A stretch of DNA of 33,867 nucleotides from Bacilli bacterium (GCA_012838505.1 DUPD01000044.1:1-33867), one strand, 5' to 3'; shown: positions 15,855-24,990, numbered from the stretch's first letter. Numbers and translations: made by a program. The notes: a model not told the origin generated them from the letters alone.

Positions 15855-15947
15855 ATACAGATTTGCGGGTAACCTATCACCATAAACGGTGAGCACTTTT
15901 CTCGAGTCGCCTTAGAAAGTGCAGAAACGATAAGGCAAATACTGTAT
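15855..15947 (+). ncRNA. Candidate structured RNA (three-way junction), riboswitch-like, class unknown
   Basis: A closing helix of 12 pairs is formed by ATACAGATTTGC (15855-15866) and GCAAAT-A-CTGTAT (15935-15947) with one bulged A at 15941. Inside lie hairpin P2, TCACC-ATAAAC-GGTGA (15877-15892), and, with no gap, hairpin P3, GCACTTTTCT (15893-15902) with AGAAAGTGC (15914-15922), bulged T at 15900. The P3 loop carries GCCTT (15909-15913) that can pair with AAGGC at 15932-15936, giving a possible pseudoknot or switch with P1. Single-stranded joins are GGGTAACCTA and AGAAACGATAAG. It lies about 165 bases before cshA. I cannot match it to a known riboswitch or sRNA. The strand is inferred from the neighbouring gene and terminator. 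Confidence 0.55.
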
Positions 15948-16110
15948 CACAAAAAATGATTTTTTGAAAAACAATGATTGTTTTGTAGATGAATGCGACT
16001 ATTACAATCAAATACACACTAATAAGTGAATGTATTGACTGATGAAGATATCTGTTAACGTGTCATTACAAGCACACGATGAGATTTAGAAAAAGGAGTT
16101 TGAAAATAAA

Positions 16111-17568
16111 TTGACAACATTTCAAGAACTACAGATTTCGACGCCGATATTGAAAGCACTGGATAATATGGGCTTTGAAGAAGCAACACCGATTCAAGCA
16201 CAAACGATTCCATTAGGATTAAAAGGTGAGGATGTAATCGGCCAGGCACAGACTGGTACGGGAAAAACAGCAGCCTTTGGAATTCCGATGATCGAACAAA
16301 TTGAAAAAAGACAACGAAAAATTCAAGGTTTAGTAGTTGCGCCAACACGTGAATTAGCGATTCAAGTATCGGAAGAAATTCACCGACTCGGCAAATTTAA
16401 AGGGATTCGTTCACTCCCGATTTTTGGTGGACAAGACATGCAACGTCAAATTCGCTCGCTAAAAGATGGACCACATATCGTGGTGGCAACACCAGGGCGT
16501 CTACTTGACCATATGCGTCGCAAAACAATCAACATTAGTGAAGTCAGAACAATCGTCCTCGATGAAGCTGATGAAATGCTTAACATGGGGTTCATTGATG
16601 ATATCCGTGACATTTTAAAAATGGTCCCAGAAGAGCGCCAAACATTACTATTTTCAGCAACAATGCCAAAGGAAATTCGTCAAATTGCAGCAACGATGAT
16701 GAAAGAACCGAAAGAAGTAAAAGTTAAATCAAAACAAATGTCGGTTGATAATATTGATCAAAAACATCTCGTTGTCCATGAAAAACAAAAATTTGATGCA
16801 TTAACAAATTTATTAGATATCCATGTCCCAGAGCTTGCGATCATCTTTGGTCGTACCAAGAAGCGTGTTGATGAATTAACAGATGGCCTTCAAGCACGAG
16901 GATTCCGTGCAGAAGGTATTCACGGTGATTTAACTCAAGGAAAACGAATGAGTGTTTTAAACAAGTTTAAAAGTGGACGAGTTGATATTTTAGTAGCAAC
17001 AGATGTTGCTGCAAGAGGTTTAGATATTTCAAACGTGTCACATGTCTATAACTTTGACATTCCTCAAGACCCAGAAAGCTATGTTCATCGAATTGGTCGA
17101 ACAGGTCGAGCTGGAAAAACAGGTGTTGCGATTTCATTTATTACACCTCGTGAAATGCCGCATCTAAAGTTAATTGAAAAGGTAACAAATGCCCGTGTTG
17201 AACGCATTGACTTACCGAGCCAAGCAGATGCAAGACGTGGTCAGCAAAATATCGCCTTGAAAAAATTAACTCGCACAATTGAAAAACAAGATCTTAACGA
17301 TTATCGTGAAGTAGCTGCGGACTTATTAGAAGACTATGATTCAGTGACAATTGTCGCTGCAGCACTTAAAATGATGACAAAAGAAAGACGCCAGACACCT
17401 GTTACACTTTCTTCTGTTCAACCGCTAAGTGTGAAGCGTAATAAAGATAATCGCAAGAACTTCCGTGGTAAAAATGACTTTAACAAAAAACGTCATTACG
17501 GAAGAAAAGGTAAACCATCTAGTTCCGGACGGAATCGTAAATTTAATAACAAGCGTGCGTCAAAATAA
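16111..17568 (+). CDS. cshA: DEAD-box ATP-dependent RNA helicase CshA
   Basis: A 485-residue RNA helicase involved in RNA decay and ribosome assembly, often important in the cold. Motifs in order: Q motif [10 protein letters not shown], motif I AQTGTGKT (residues 46-53), [20 protein letters not shown] (151-154), SAT (182-184), [11 protein letters not shown] and [12 protein letters not shown]-terminal tail of about 60 residues rich in Lys, Arg, Asn and Gly is typical of CshA. The start is TTG 16111 with AAAAGGAG at 16091-16098; no other start in frame is available. The N-terminus [10 protein letters not shown] fits. The unusually long upstream region with a structured RNA candidate suggests RNA-level control. 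Confidence 0.92.
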   Translation: MTTFQELQISTPILKALDNMGFEEATPIQAQTIPLGLKGEDVIGQAQTGTGKTAAFGIPMIEQIEKRQRKIQGLVVAPTRELAIQVSEEIHRLGKFKGIRSLPIFGGQDMQRQIRSLKDGPHIVVATPGRLLDHMRRKTINISEVRTIVLDEADEMLNMGFIDDIRDILKMVPEERQTLLFSATMPKEIRQIAATMMKEPKEVKVKSKQMSVDNIDQKHLVVHEKQKFDALTNLLDIHVPELAIIFGRTKKRVDELTDGLQARGFRAEGIHGDLTQGKRMSVLNKFKSGRVDILVATDVAARGLDISNVSHVYNFDIPQDPESYVHRIGRTGRAGKTGVAISFITPREMPHLKLIEKVTNARVERIDLPSQADARRGQQNIALKKLTRTIEKQDLNDYREVAADLLEDYDSVTIVAAALKMMTKERRQTPVTLSSVQPLSVKRNKDNRKNFRGKNDFNKKRHYGRKGKPSSSGRNRKFNNKRASK

Positions 17569-17575
17569 TAAAAAC

Positions 17576-17609
17576 AAAAGGCCATCCAAACTAATGGAAG
17601 GCCTTTTTT
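17576..17609. terminator. Terminator of cshA, shared with the convergent rhomboid gene
   Basis: AAAAGGCC-A-TCCA pairs with TGGA-A-GGCCTTTT between 17576 and 17607, ending in a run of six T residues. The minus-strand gene stops at 17622, and A residues on the left give it a T-run in the other direction too. Confidence 0.85.
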
Positions 17610-17621
17610 ATACCTAGATAT

Positions 17622-18392
17622 TTAAATCACACCTGCTAAAATTCCTAAAACAGCTAAGATTAAAATAATCCACCAAATGATTGAGCTCACATTTCGATTC
17701 ATACGGAATCGGAATCGCCTTTTATCCCACCGATTTGGGTCATAATTTAAACCATCACTTCTCACGACACGTCGTCTTTGATTCCGCCAAGGTGAGTAAG
17801 GAACTGCATGAGTTAAAAAGATTGGTCCGAGGGCAAAACCAGCAATTAAGCCAAAGATATGTGCAGAAATATTTATGCCAGGCTGAATAAATGTCATTAA
17901 AACACCGATTAAGGTAATGACCGTCACAATCTGTTTACTGGCTGGATCGATTAAGTCCAATCGGAAAAAACTCATATATAAGAGCAAGCCAAGCAACCCA
18001 TAAAGTGCACCAGATGCCCCTAAATGTAAGGCAGATGTTCCAACGAAATAAGTGAATACATTGCCAACAATTCCAGTAATTAAATAAACTAAAATAAACT
18101 TAAACTTTCCGATCATTTGCTCCAAAGCAGGGCCAAATAAAATTAGTGAGAAGGAATTAAATAAGATATGGCTGACATCGTTTGGAGAATGAAGAAAAAT
18201 AGGTGTGACCAGGCGCCAATATTCACCTAAGTCAATCGCGACATTCCAACCAACTCCCCAAGTATATATAATTGGACTAAGTGGATTTGGAATAAACATA
18301 AGCAACCACAAGATCACGTTAATAGCAACAATTACTGAAACAATTGGATAAAATTGAAGAAAGTCTCGAAATGATTCATTACGAAAAAACAT
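17622..18392 (-). CDS. Rhomboid family intramembrane serine protease (YdcA-like)
   Basis: A 256-residue membrane protein with six or seven helices. The catalytic serine is in GASGALYG (Ser127) and the catalytic histidine in ISAHIFGLIAGF (His178); HILFNSFSL (about 75-83) supplies the conserved His/Asn helix. It cleaves membrane proteins within the bilayer; the substrate is unknown. After the core there is a basic loop (NQRRRVVRSDG and KRRFRFRMNR) and one extra C-terminal helix. It starts at ATG 18392 behind AAAGGAGC and is divergent from acpS, as ydcA is from ydcB in B. subtilis. Confidence 0.88.
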   Translation of the reverse strand: MFFRNESFRDFLQFYPIVSVIVAINVILWLLMFIPNPLSPIIYTWGVGWNVAIDLGEYWRLVTPIFLHSPNDVSHILFNSFSLILFGPALEQMIGKFKFILVYLITGIVGNVFTYFVGTSALHLGASGALYGLLGLLLYMSFFRLDLIDPASKQIVTVITLIGVLMTFIQPGINISAHIFGLIAGFALGPIFLTHAVPYSPWRNQRRRVVRSDGLNYDPNRWDKRRFRFRMNRNVSSIIWWIILILAVLGILAGVI

Positions 18393-18514
18393 AAAAACGC
18401 TCCTTTAATTGACGATACTAAAATCATACGCTATTTAAATGGGGTTTGACAAATTATATCATTCATCAAAAACTTATACTATAATAAAACTAATAGATTA
18501 AAAAAGGTGATCTT

Positions 18515-18871
18515 ATGATAATTGGTACAGGGATAGATATGATTGAACTTAATCGGATTGAAGCAATTGTGAAACGAAACCCACGATTTATCAAGAAAAT
18601 TTTAACAACTGATGAAGAGGCGCTTTACGATCAAAAGCAAACAGAACAAGCAAAGCTCGAATTTTTAGCAGGACGCTTTGCAGGTAAGGAAGCTTTTGCA
18701 AAAGCTTATGGAACTGGGATCGGTCAGATAAGTTTCCAAGACATCTCGATTCTAACAGGTTCTTTAGGTGAGCCGATCCTTTTTTTCAAACGAGAAGCAT
18801 CATTTAAAAGTCATATTTCAATTTCACATAGCCGTACATATGCTATCGCAAACGTTATTTTGGAGCAGTAG
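18515..18871 (+). CDS. acpS: Holo-[acyl-carrier-protein] synthase
   Basis: A 118-residue AcpS, which transfers 4'-phosphopantetheine from CoA to apo-ACP. The magnesium site is seen in GTGIDMIEL (Asp8) and in FAGKEAFAKAYGTGIG, where the conserved Glu and Lys sit. The C-terminus ISISHSRTYAIANVI is also typical. The ATG follows AAAAAGGTGATC. An imperfect 10-bp hairpin without a T run lies just after the stop (18878-18909), so read-through into the nnr gene is likely. Confidence 0.92.
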   Translation: MIIGTGIDMIELNRIEAIVKRNPRFIKKILTTDEEALYDQKQTEQAKLEFLAGRFAGKEAFAKAYGTGIGQISFQDISILTGSLGEPILFFKREASFKSHISISHSRTYAIANVILEQ

Positions 18872-18940
18872 AAGCTTGAGCTTGTCTGCATAAATAAACG
18901 GACAAACTCATATAGTGTAGTGCGGGTAGGAGGGACTAAA

Positions 18941-20443
18941 ATGAGAAGTGTTACCGCGAAAGAAATGTATGATATTGACCGAAAAGCGATTAACGATTAT
19001 CAACTTTCAGGTGTCCTATTAATGGAGAATGCTGGTCGAGCGATTGCAGGAAAAATACAAGCCGAGCTTACAAAAGATATGAAGGCCGTTGTCTTAATCG
19101 GGGCTGGTAATAATGGTGGCGATGGATTCGTTATTGCTAGGACTTTGCTTAATCTTGGCTTTCAGCTTGACGTGATTCAGCTTGTGGCAGACGCAGACAT
19201 AAAAGGAGATGCCGCTGAGCATAAAGCTATTTTGACAAAATTTAATTGTCCCATTATTCATATTGACCAGACATCTCTTTGCCAAAAACTGATTCACTCA
19301 GCAGACATTATCATCGATGCGATGCTAGGGATCGGCTTTAAAGGTAGATTAAAAGAACCGTATCGATCAGTTGTTGAAGAGGTTAACACACTTGAAACAA
19401 AGGTTGTCGCGGTTGACATCCCGAGTGGTGTACCAGCTGAAACAACGAATCAACCGATCACAGCGATTAAAGCTGATCTTACTTACTGCATTGAAGCACC
19501 TAAGCCAAGTGCCTTCATTGAACGCTATGCCAGTTTTTATGGTAAGTGGGAGATCGTTGAAATCGGTTTACCGAGCCGATTAATTGAAGCAAGCTCAAAA
19601 GAAGTTTGGACACTTGAAAAAGTCAAACAAACCTTACCAAGAAGAGAACAACATAGTCATAAAGGTAGCCATGGTAAAGGGTTAATTATTGGTGGGACAA
19701 AAACAATGCCAGGTGCTGCACGCTTAACGGCAAATGCAGCGCTCAGATCAGGTGCTGGTTTACTAACTGTTGCGACAAGTCAAGAGGCGCTTCCGGTTGT
19801 TGCGAGTGGTGTGACAGAAGCAACTTTTCTTGATTTGGATGACGAACAAATTGACCTACTAGCTGAAATTAAATCATTTGATGCAATCGCGATCGGGATG
19901 GGCATGGGCCGCTCCGATCAAACTCAGTTAATTGTCGATACAGTTTTAACAAGTGAAAAGCCTGTCGTTGTTGATGCAGATGGCTTATTTTATCTTAAAA
20001 ACCACTTGTCTGAGCTGAAAAATCGAAAAGCACCAACAATTTTAACACCACATCCAGGTGAGATGTCGATGTTAACCGATCAATCGATTGCGCAAATCAA
20101 AAATAATCCATTCGAAATTGCTAAATCATTTGCCGTAAAACATCAGCTGTATTTAGTGTTAAAAGGTGCCTACACGATTGTAACTGCCCCAAATGGTTAT
20201 CAGACGATTAATCAAACAGGTAACCCAGCATTAGCTAAAGGTGGTAGTGGTGACTGCTTAGCTGGCATCATCTTAGCGCAAGTGATGCAGAAGGGTACAA
20301 TCGAAGCAAGTCTAGCAAATGCCTGTTATATCCATGGCTTAGCAGCCGATCTAGCGGTTGAAAAAGACCACTCGATGATTGACTTTCTAGCAACAGATTT
20401 AATTAATTTCTTACCAAAAGCTTTTCGGACATGTTTAGATTAA
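18941..20443 (+). CDS. nnrDE: Bifunctional NAD(P)H-hydrate epimerase / ADP-dependent NAD(P)H-hydrate dehydratase
   Basis: A 500-residue two-domain metabolite-repair enzyme. The N-terminal YjeF_N half (about 1-215) epimerises hydrated NAD(P)H and shows GAGNNGGDG at residues 54-62 and a DAMLGIGFKG segment. The C-terminal ribokinase-like half (about 225-500) dehydrates the S-form using ADP and shows GAGLLTVAT, TPHPGEMSML and GNPALAKGGSGDCLAG. I chose ATG 18941 behind TAGGAGGGA; an upstream GTG at 18920 is not supported. Fused nnrD/nnrE next to acpS is a common Firmicutes arrangement. The symbol is a joint name for the two activities. Confidence 0.9.
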   Translation: MRSVTAKEMYDIDRKAINDYQLSGVLLMENAGRAIAGKIQAELTKDMKAVVLIGAGNNGGDGFVIARTLLNLGFQLDVIQLVADADIKGDAAEHKAILTKFNCPIIHIDQTSLCQKLIHSADIIIDAMLGIGFKGRLKEPYRSVVEEVNTLETKVVAVDIPSGVPAETTNQPITAIKADLTYCIEAPKPSAFIERYASFYGKWEIVEIGLPSRLIEASSKEVWTLEKVKQTLPRREQHSHKGSHGKGLIIGGTKTMPGAARLTANAALRSGAGLLTVATSQEALPVVASGVTEATFLDLDDEQIDLLAEIKSFDAIAIGMGMGRSDQTQLIVDTVLTSEKPVVVDADGLFYLKNHLSELKNRKAPTILTPHPGEMSMLTDQSIAQIKNNPFEIAKSFAVKHQLYLVLKGAYTIVTAPNGYQTINQTGNPALAKGGSGDCLAGIILAQVMQKGTIEASLANACYIHGLAADLAVEKDHSMIDFLATDLINFLPKAFRTCLD

Positions 20444-20494
20444 TCAGCGGGACACTCATTCCCTTTTTCTCTGACTAGAGTAAAAGGAGTTGAA

Positions 20495-21520
20495 ATGATG
20501 AACAGAATGATTAAGCTTAGTCTCATTCTTTTCTCAATCTTTATTATAGCTGGCTGTGGAGAGGCTTCGAAAGAGGATGTAATTGAAGATCTTGAGCAGA
20601 CAGTAACTGAATTAACAAGCTATCAAACGAAAGCGACGATGAATATGCAGACGGGCGAAACAGCCCAACATTATCAAATTGATGTCGCATTCAAGAAGGA
20701 TCACTATTATCGTGTCTATATGCACAATGCAGAAGATGAAGAAGGCAGTCAAATCATTTTGAAAAATGATCAGGGTGTATTTGTCTTGACGCCGGCACTA
20801 AACAAAAGTTTTCAGTTCCAATCGGATTGGCCGACAAATGCGAACCAACCCTACTTGTTTCATTCTTTAGTTTCAGATATTTTAAATGATGAGCAGGCTG
20901 AATTTGTCATTGTTGAAGACTACTTTGTCTTTACAACTGTTACAAATTATCAGCAAAATCAAACATTGCCAGTTCAAGAGATTTATCTTGATCAAAAAAC
21001 ATTGACGCCACATTTAGTTAAAATCTATGATGCTGATAATAATCTCGCTGTCGAAGTTACTTTTGAGCCGTTTGAGTTGGATGTTGAGTTTGAAGCGGAG
21101 TTTTTCGATGTTGATGCAAACTTGACGAGTAGTCTGCTCAGCTTACCTGTTGCTACAATGGAAGAGCAAGTGAACCAAAGTGATTTTTCAATTCGATATC
21201 CTAGCGTGACTTATCAAAGTGAGTTAACTGATACGTCTGAATTCGATTTGGAAGATGGTCGCCGTGTCGTGTTAAGTTACCAAGGAGAACGTGATTTTAC
21301 GATCGTTCAAGAAGTAAAAACATCGTCAATGGTTGCTTACCGCAAGTCGGAGTATTCGATCGGTAATCCGATCCAAGTTGGTGCAACAATGGGTGCGATC
21401 ACTGATCATTCACTGTCATGGTCCGAAAGCGGGATTGATTATTACTTAGCAAGTGAAAATCTGACAGAAACAGAAATGATCGAAGTCGCCCAATCAATGA
21501 CATTACAACTGGAAAAATAG
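20495..21520 (+). CDS. LolA-like/sporulation-type lipoprotein (YdcC-like)
   Basis: A 341-residue lipoprotein with signal segment and lipobox IAGC (lipidated Cys21). The first half resembles the LolA/LppX-type hydrophobic-ligand-binding fold (ELTSYQTKATMNMQTGETAQHYQIDVAFKKDHYYRVYM region, given here by position 38-75), as in B. subtilis YdcC, which holds the same genomic position between acpS and alr. The role is unknown; lipid transfer at the cell surface is suggested only by fold. The start is ATG 20495 (or 20498), with AAAGGAG at 20482-20488. It may share a transcript with nnrDE. Confidence 0.75.
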   Translation: MMNRMIKLSLILFSIFIIAGCGEASKEDVIEDLEQTVTELTSYQTKATMNMQTGETAQHYQIDVAFKKDHYYRVYMHNAEDEEGSQIILKNDQGVFVLTPALNKSFQFQSDWPTNANQPYLFHSLVSDILNDEQAEFVIVEDYFVFTTVTNYQQNQTLPVQEIYLDQKTLTPHLVKIYDADNNLAVEVTFEPFELDVEFEAEFFDVDANLTSSLLSLPVATMEEQVNQSDFSIRYPSVTYQSELTDTSEFDLEDGRRVVLSYQGERDFTIVQEVKTSSMVAYRKSEYSIGNPIQVGATMGAITDHSLSWSESGIDYYLASENLTETEMIEVAQSMTLQLEK

Positions 21521-21533
21521 ATTTTCTAAAAGG

Positions 21534-21559
21534 CAGATCCTACTGTAGGGTCTGTTTTT
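21534..21559 (+). terminator. Intrinsic terminator after the ydcC-like gene
   Basis: CAGATCCTA (21534-21542) pairs with TAGGGTCTG (21546-21554) with one G-T pair and a CTG loop, followed by TTTTTA. Confidence 0.85.
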
Positions 21560-21573
21560 ACTTTCTTAGTCAT

Positions 21574-21602
21574 TTGACACTACTGGGATAAAAAAAGATA
21601 AT
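21574..21602 (+). promoter_or_regulatory. Sigma-A promoter of alr
   Basis: TTGACA (21574-21579), a 17-base spacer, then GATAAT (21597-21602). It sits between the preceding terminator and the alr start, about 30 bases before the ATG. Confidence 0.8.
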
Positions 21603-21632
21603 GAACAAAAGAAGTTAATCTGGAGGTAAAAA

Positions 21633-22760
21633 ATGAAGCCAATTAATTATCGACCAGCAAAGATCGAAATTGATTTATCAGCGATCAAATTAAATATAAA
21701 AAATCTCAAAGCAACTTTAGCAAAAGGAACGGAAGTGATCGCAGTTGTAAAAGCAAATGGCTATGGACACGGGGATGTTCAAGTTGCCAAAGCTGCGCTA
21801 GAGGCAGGCGCGACTCAATTAGCTGTTGCACTTTTAGAAGAAGCACTCAAACTTAGACAAGCTGGGATAACCGCCCCAATTCTTGTGATGGGCTGGGTCG
21901 ACCCGATATTTGCCGATGTTGCGATCGAACACGAAATTACCCTAACTGTTTTTCAATCGAGTTGGCTCGAACAATACTACGCTAACTTTGACCGACAGAA
22001 AAAGTTATCGATCCATATCAAACTTGATTCGGGAATGGGTAGAATCGGCTTGCGTACGGAAGCTGAACTGAAAGATTTTTTAACAAAAATAGATCATCGT
22101 CAATTAAATGTCCAAGGCGTATTTACTCACTTCTCCACTGCAGATGAGCCAGATACAGATTATTATCAACAGCAATTGAATCGCTTTGAATCAATGCTTA
22201 AAATAATCCGAACAGTGATTAAAACGGAGTTGTTTGTCCATATTGGTAACAGTGCAGCTGCATTAAGGCAAGCGAGTGGCTTATTTGATGCGGTTAGATT
22301 TGGGATTGGTATGTACGGCTTATATCCGTCAGCTTATATCGAAGAAAATCGCCCATTCAAATTAAAGCCTGCTTTATCATTAAAGACACAACTTTCCCAC
22401 GTTAAAAAAGTTGAGGCGGGAGAAGTGATTAGTTACGGAGCAACATATCAAACAAATCAAGCTGAATGGATTGGCACAATCCCAGTCGGTTATGGAGATG
22501 GTGTTCAAAGAAAGTGGCAAGGATTAGATGTGCTGATTGATGGGAAAAGAATGCCGATTGTTGGACGAGTCTGTATGGATCAATGTATGGTTCGACTTGA
22601 TCGTGCATATCCTATTGGTACGGAAGTTACTTTTATTGGGCAAGATGGAGATGAATCGATTCAATTGGAGGAAATTGCAGCTCATTTAGAAACAATTAAT
22701 TATGAAGTAGCCTGTTTATTAACTGACCGTCTACCACGTGCATATCTTGACGAAACCTGA
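21633..22760 (+). CDS. alr: Alanine racemase
   Basis: A 375-residue fold-type III pyridoxal-phosphate enzyme that makes D-alanine for peptidoglycan and teichoic acids. The cofactor lysine is Lys40 in AVVKANGYGHG, HIKLDSGMGRIGL and FTHFSTAD are recognisable barrel segments, and the C-terminal domain starts at ISYGATY, whose tyrosine is the expected second catalytic base. GYGDGVQRKW and GRVCMDQCMV are also typical. The ATG follows TGGAGGT. It is driven by its own strong sigma-A promoter. The order alr-ndoAI-ndoA-rsbR matches B. subtilis. Confidence 0.95.
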   Translation: MKPINYRPAKIEIDLSAIKLNIKNLKATLAKGTEVIAVVKANGYGHGDVQVAKAALEAGATQLAVALLEEALKLRQAGITAPILVMGWVDPIFADVAIEHEITLTVFQSSWLEQYYANFDRQKKLSIHIKLDSGMGRIGLRTEAELKDFLTKIDHRQLNVQGVFTHFSTADEPDTDYYQQQLNRFESMLKIIRTVIKTELFVHIGNSAAALRQASGLFDAVRFGIGMYGLYPSAYIEENRPFKLKPALSLKTQLSHVKKVEAGEVISYGATYQTNQAEWIGTIPVGYGDGVQRKWQGLDVLIDGKRMPIVGRVCMDQCMVRLDRAYPIGTEVTFIGQDGDESIQLEEIAAHLETINYEVACLLTDRLPRAYLDET

Positions 22761-22884
22761 TTGAATTCGGAGTTTTTAATAGTTTAATGAAGCCGAAAAA
22801 GAAGGGGAATCACCAACAAAACAACAAATGTGGAGAAAATCGTAAGTTTTTCTTGAAAATATTAAAAAAACTATTAAAAACACC

Positions 22885-22913
22885 TTTAAAACTTGGGCTA
22901 GCAATGGTATGAT
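22885..22913 (+). promoter_or_regulatory. Probable sigma-A promoter of ndoAI-ndoA (extended -10)
   Basis: TTTAAA (22885-22890), 17 bases, then TATGAT (22908-22913) preceded by TGG, which makes an extended -10 (TGnTATGAT). It lies about 45 bases before the antitoxin start. Confidence 0.6.
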
Positions 22914-22957
22914 AAGAGAGAATTTATCCGGCTTATTATTGTGTGGAGGTGGAGGTT

Positions 22958-23233
22958 TTGTCAAGTAGCATGAAAGAAATTGTTGTGAAGTTACCTGAAA
23001 ACCTGTTTGAAGAGGTGAATGGACTCTTGGTAGAAGAAGAGAAAGATCTAAATGATCTGCTGATCCAAGCGGTAAACTCTTATGTCCAAGACAAAAAAGC
23101 ACAACATATTCATGAATCAATGCAACGAGGATACATGGAAATGGCAAAGATTAACCTGACGATCGCTTCAGAATCTTTTCTGGCTGAAGAGGAGGCCGAA
23201 ATCGCCTTAGAACGCTTAGTGAGCGGGGTGTGA
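22958..23233 (+). CDS. ndoAI: Type II antitoxin EndoAI (MazE-like, ribbon-helix-helix)
   Basis: A 91-residue antitoxin that binds and blocks the EndoA RNase. The N-terminal half ([19 protein letters not shown]) is a ribbon-helix-helix DNA-binding domain, and the C-terminal half [12 protein letters not shown]-like segment (here [17 protein letters not shown]) with [13 protein letters not shown] closely matches B. subtilis EndoAI, where it covers the toxin active site. I chose TTG 22958, placed after the doubled GGAGGTGGAGG site (22945-22955); a GTG at 22943 lies before that site. Autoregulation at the promoter is likely by family. Confidence 0.92.
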   Translation: MSSSMKEIVVKLPENLFEEVNGLLVEEEKDLNDLLIQAVNSYVQDKKAQHIHESMQRGYMEMAKINLTIASESFLAEEEAEIALERLVSGV

Positions 23234-23237
23234 TGGC

Positions 23238-23588
23238 TTGATCGTAAAAAGAGGCGAAGTATATTTCGCTGATTTATCACCAGTTGTTGGTTCAGAGCAG
23301 GGCGGTGTTCGCCCAGTATTAGTGATTCAGAATAATATTGGTAACCGTTTTAGTCCGACAGTTATTGTTGCTGCAATTACGGCTCAAATTCAAAAAGCTA
23401 AATTACCAACACACGTTGAAATAGAAGCAGAGAAATATGGCTTCGAGCGAGATTCGGTTATACTACTCGAGCAAATTCGAACAATCGATAAACAACGATT
23501 GACTGATAAAATTACTCAACTAGATGAACAAATGATGGATAAAATTAATCAGGCATTAGAAATAAGCTTAGGCTTAACAAATATTTAA
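23238..23588 (+). CDS. ndoA: Endoribonuclease toxin EndoA (MazF family)
   Basis: A 116-residue MazF-type RNase that cuts single-stranded RNA at short motifs (UACAU in B. subtilis). The sequence is nearly the same as B. subtilis EndoA over its full length, and Arg25, Thr48 and Gln79, which act in catalysis or substrate binding there, are all present. The start is TTG 23238, four bases after the antitoxin stop, as in B. subtilis, with GGGGTGATGG overlapping the end of the antitoxin gene. It is immediately upstream of the sigma-B operon, separated by a strong terminator. Confidence 0.95.
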   Translation: MIVKRGEVYFADLSPVVGSEQGGVRPVLVIQNNIGNRFSPTVIVAAITAQIQKAKLPTHVEIEAEKYGFERDSVILLEQIRTIDKQRLTDKITQLDEQMMDKINQALEISLGLTNI

Positions 23589-23604
23589 TTGCAATAAAAA
23601 TAAT

Positions 23605-23639
23605 AAAGCGCTTGTCAGTAGTAGAGGACAAGCGCTTTT
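23605..23639 (+). terminator. Intrinsic terminator after ndoA
   Basis: AAAGCGCTTGTC (23605-23616) pairs perfectly with GACAAGCGCTTT (23627-23638). The tail is short (TTTTC). Confidence 0.8.
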
Positions 23640-23759
23640 CGTTATATCTAGATAAAATGTATCAAATTGACGTGTAAGGATAGTTTTTAGGAGGATTTAG
23701 TGTTAAATTAAATATAATATCAAAATCGCTGATAACTAAATATAAAGGTGGTTATAACA

Positions 23760-24629
23760 TTGCCAAAGCGTGTAAATCAAATCATTATTAATAATAGTGA
23801 TATTATTATTAAAAACTGGTTAAAGATTGTCTCGGAAAAAGGTAAGGATGAATATACATCGACGATTTCTGAGGAGATGCTTCAGAGCACGAACCGAGAG
23901 TTTGTAAACGTTATCTTTAAAAGCTTAAATGAAGATCATCTGACAACGGATATTGAGGACTTCTCTGAGCGACTCGTTCATTTAGGTTGGCCACTATCTT
24001 ACTTGACTGATGGATTAACAACTTTTCGTCGAGTTGTGTTTGATTTTATTTTAAGTCAGAATAAAAAGATTGAAACTGACTTTTTTTCAGTTATCTTAGA
24101 TAAAGTAAACGATTGGGTTGATCCAATTATCAATAAACTTGTGAATGAGTACTCAGGAAACTGGGAACACACTGTTTCGCTACAAAGGGTTGCGTTACAA
24201 GAGTTATCAGCCCCACTCATTCCTGTGATGAGAAACATTACGATCATGCCTTTAATCGGTACAATTGATACTGAGCGGGCAAAACTTATTATGGAAAATT
24301 TACTCCATGGAGTAATTAAACATAACGCAGAAGTTGTTTTGATCGACATAACGGGCGTACCTGTGGTCGACACGATGGTTGCTCATCACTTGATTCAAGC
24401 AGCTGAAGCGGTGCGATTAATTGGAGCAAACTGTATTTTAGTTGGGATCAGACCGGAAATTGCTCAAACAATTGTTAATTTAGGCATTGATCTCACACGA
24501 TTCCCAACACGCTCATCATTAAGAAAAGGTTTTGAAACAGCTTTAGAAATGACAGGTCGAAAAATTATTAGAGAAAATAAGAAAAAAGAAATAATCGAAG
24601 ATATTATGAAATCAATCGAAAAGGAGTGA
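23760..24629 (+). CDS. rsbR: Stressosome scaffold RsbR (RsbRA-like)
   Basis: A 289-residue stressosome protein. Residues 1-140 form the non-heme-globin-like sensor domain; 150-280 form a STAS domain that assembles with RsbS. Both phosphorylation sites of RsbT are kept at the same numbers as in B. subtilis RsbRA: Thr171 in GTIDTERAK and Thr205 in VVDTMVAHH. The start is TTG 23760 with AAAGGTGG 8 bases before; a GTG at 23748 is inside that site. It is the first gene of the operon. A stretch at 23687-23700 also has a strong AGGAGG but leads only to a 3-codon frame. No clear sigma-A -35/-10 pair could be fixed. Confidence 0.93.
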   Translation: MPKRVNQIIINNSDIIIKNWLKIVSEKGKDEYTSTISEEMLQSTNREFVNVIFKSLNEDHLTTDIEDFSERLVHLGWPLSYLTDGLTTFRRVVFDFILSQNKKIETDFFSVILDKVNDWVDPIINKLVNEYSGNWEHTVSLQRVALQELSAPLIPVMRNITIMPLIGTIDTERAKLIMENLLHGVIKHNAEVVLIDITGVPVVDTMVAHHLIQAAEAVRLIGANCILVGIRPEIAQTIVNLGIDLTRFPTRSSLRKGFETALEMTGRKIIRENKKKEIIEDIMKSIEKE

Positions 24630-24633
24630 TCTC

Positions 24634-24990
24634 TTGCGTATTCCAATTTTGAAATTACAGAATTATCTACTTATTTCAATCCAAGTTGATTTAGATGATC
24701 AAACCGCTATTGAATTTCAAGAAGATTTATTGAGCCAAATTTACAAAAGTGGTGCGAAAGGTGTTGTGATTGATTTAACTTCAGTCGACATCATTGATTC
24801 CTTTATTGCAAAAGTTTTAAGTGATGTCGTGACAATGTCAGATCTAATGGGGGCAAAAGTGGTTTTAACTGGGATTCAACCTGCGGTAGCTATGACGCTA
24901 CTTGAATTAGGCATCCATATGCAAGAAGTTCAAACAGCGTTGAATCTAGAGCAAGGCTTGATTAAACTTCGCCAGGAATTGGAGGGGTAA
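24634..24990 (+). CDS. rsbS: Stressosome protein RsbS
   Basis: A 118-residue single STAS-domain protein that holds the RsbT kinase in the stressosome until stress. The phosphorylatable serine is Ser56 in [10 protein letters not shown], equal to Ser59 of B. subtilis RsbS (this protein is three residues shorter at the start). [14 protein letters not shown] is typical. The start is TTG 24634 behind AAAGGAG, which overlaps the end of rsbR; the stop is 2 bases before rsbT. Confidence 0.94.
   Translation: MRIPILKLQNYLLISIQVDLDDQTAIEFQEDLLSQIYKSGAKGVVIDLTSVDIIDSFIAKVLSDVVTMSDLMGAKVVLTGIQPAVAMTLLELGIHMQEVQTALNLEQGLIKLRQELEG

Larger units (their letters stand above)
15581..16110. other. 530-base intergenic region between degV and cshA
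   Basis: No convincing protein gene is visible. On the minus strand 15611-15772 is open for 54 codons with a hydrophobic stretch (ISYWIFWLIAVIYFLL) but no start codon; it may be a gene relic. On the plus strand there is an intrinsic terminator at 15810-15840 and a structured RNA candidate at 15855-15947. Two short A/T hairpins follow at 15950-15992 (CAAAAAA-TGA-TTTTTTG and AAAACAA-TGA-TTGTTTT). The rest, up to the cshA ribosome binding site at 16091-16098, shows nothing I can name. Confidence 0.6.

Noticed and set aside
15841-15947. Sigma-B promoter GTTAAT-N16-GGGTAA before cshA
   Set aside because: The spacer is too long and both hexamers deviate; the bases are better explained by the P1 helix of the RNA candidate.
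18446-18485. Sigma-A promoter for acpS (TTGACA with TATACT or TATAAT)
   Set aside because: The spacing between the elements is 23 bases or more, too long for a working pair.
23667-23718. Sigma-A promoter for rsbR (TTGACG with TATAAT at 23713)
   Set aside because: The distance is about 40 bases and no other matching -35 or -10 at 16-18 bases was found.
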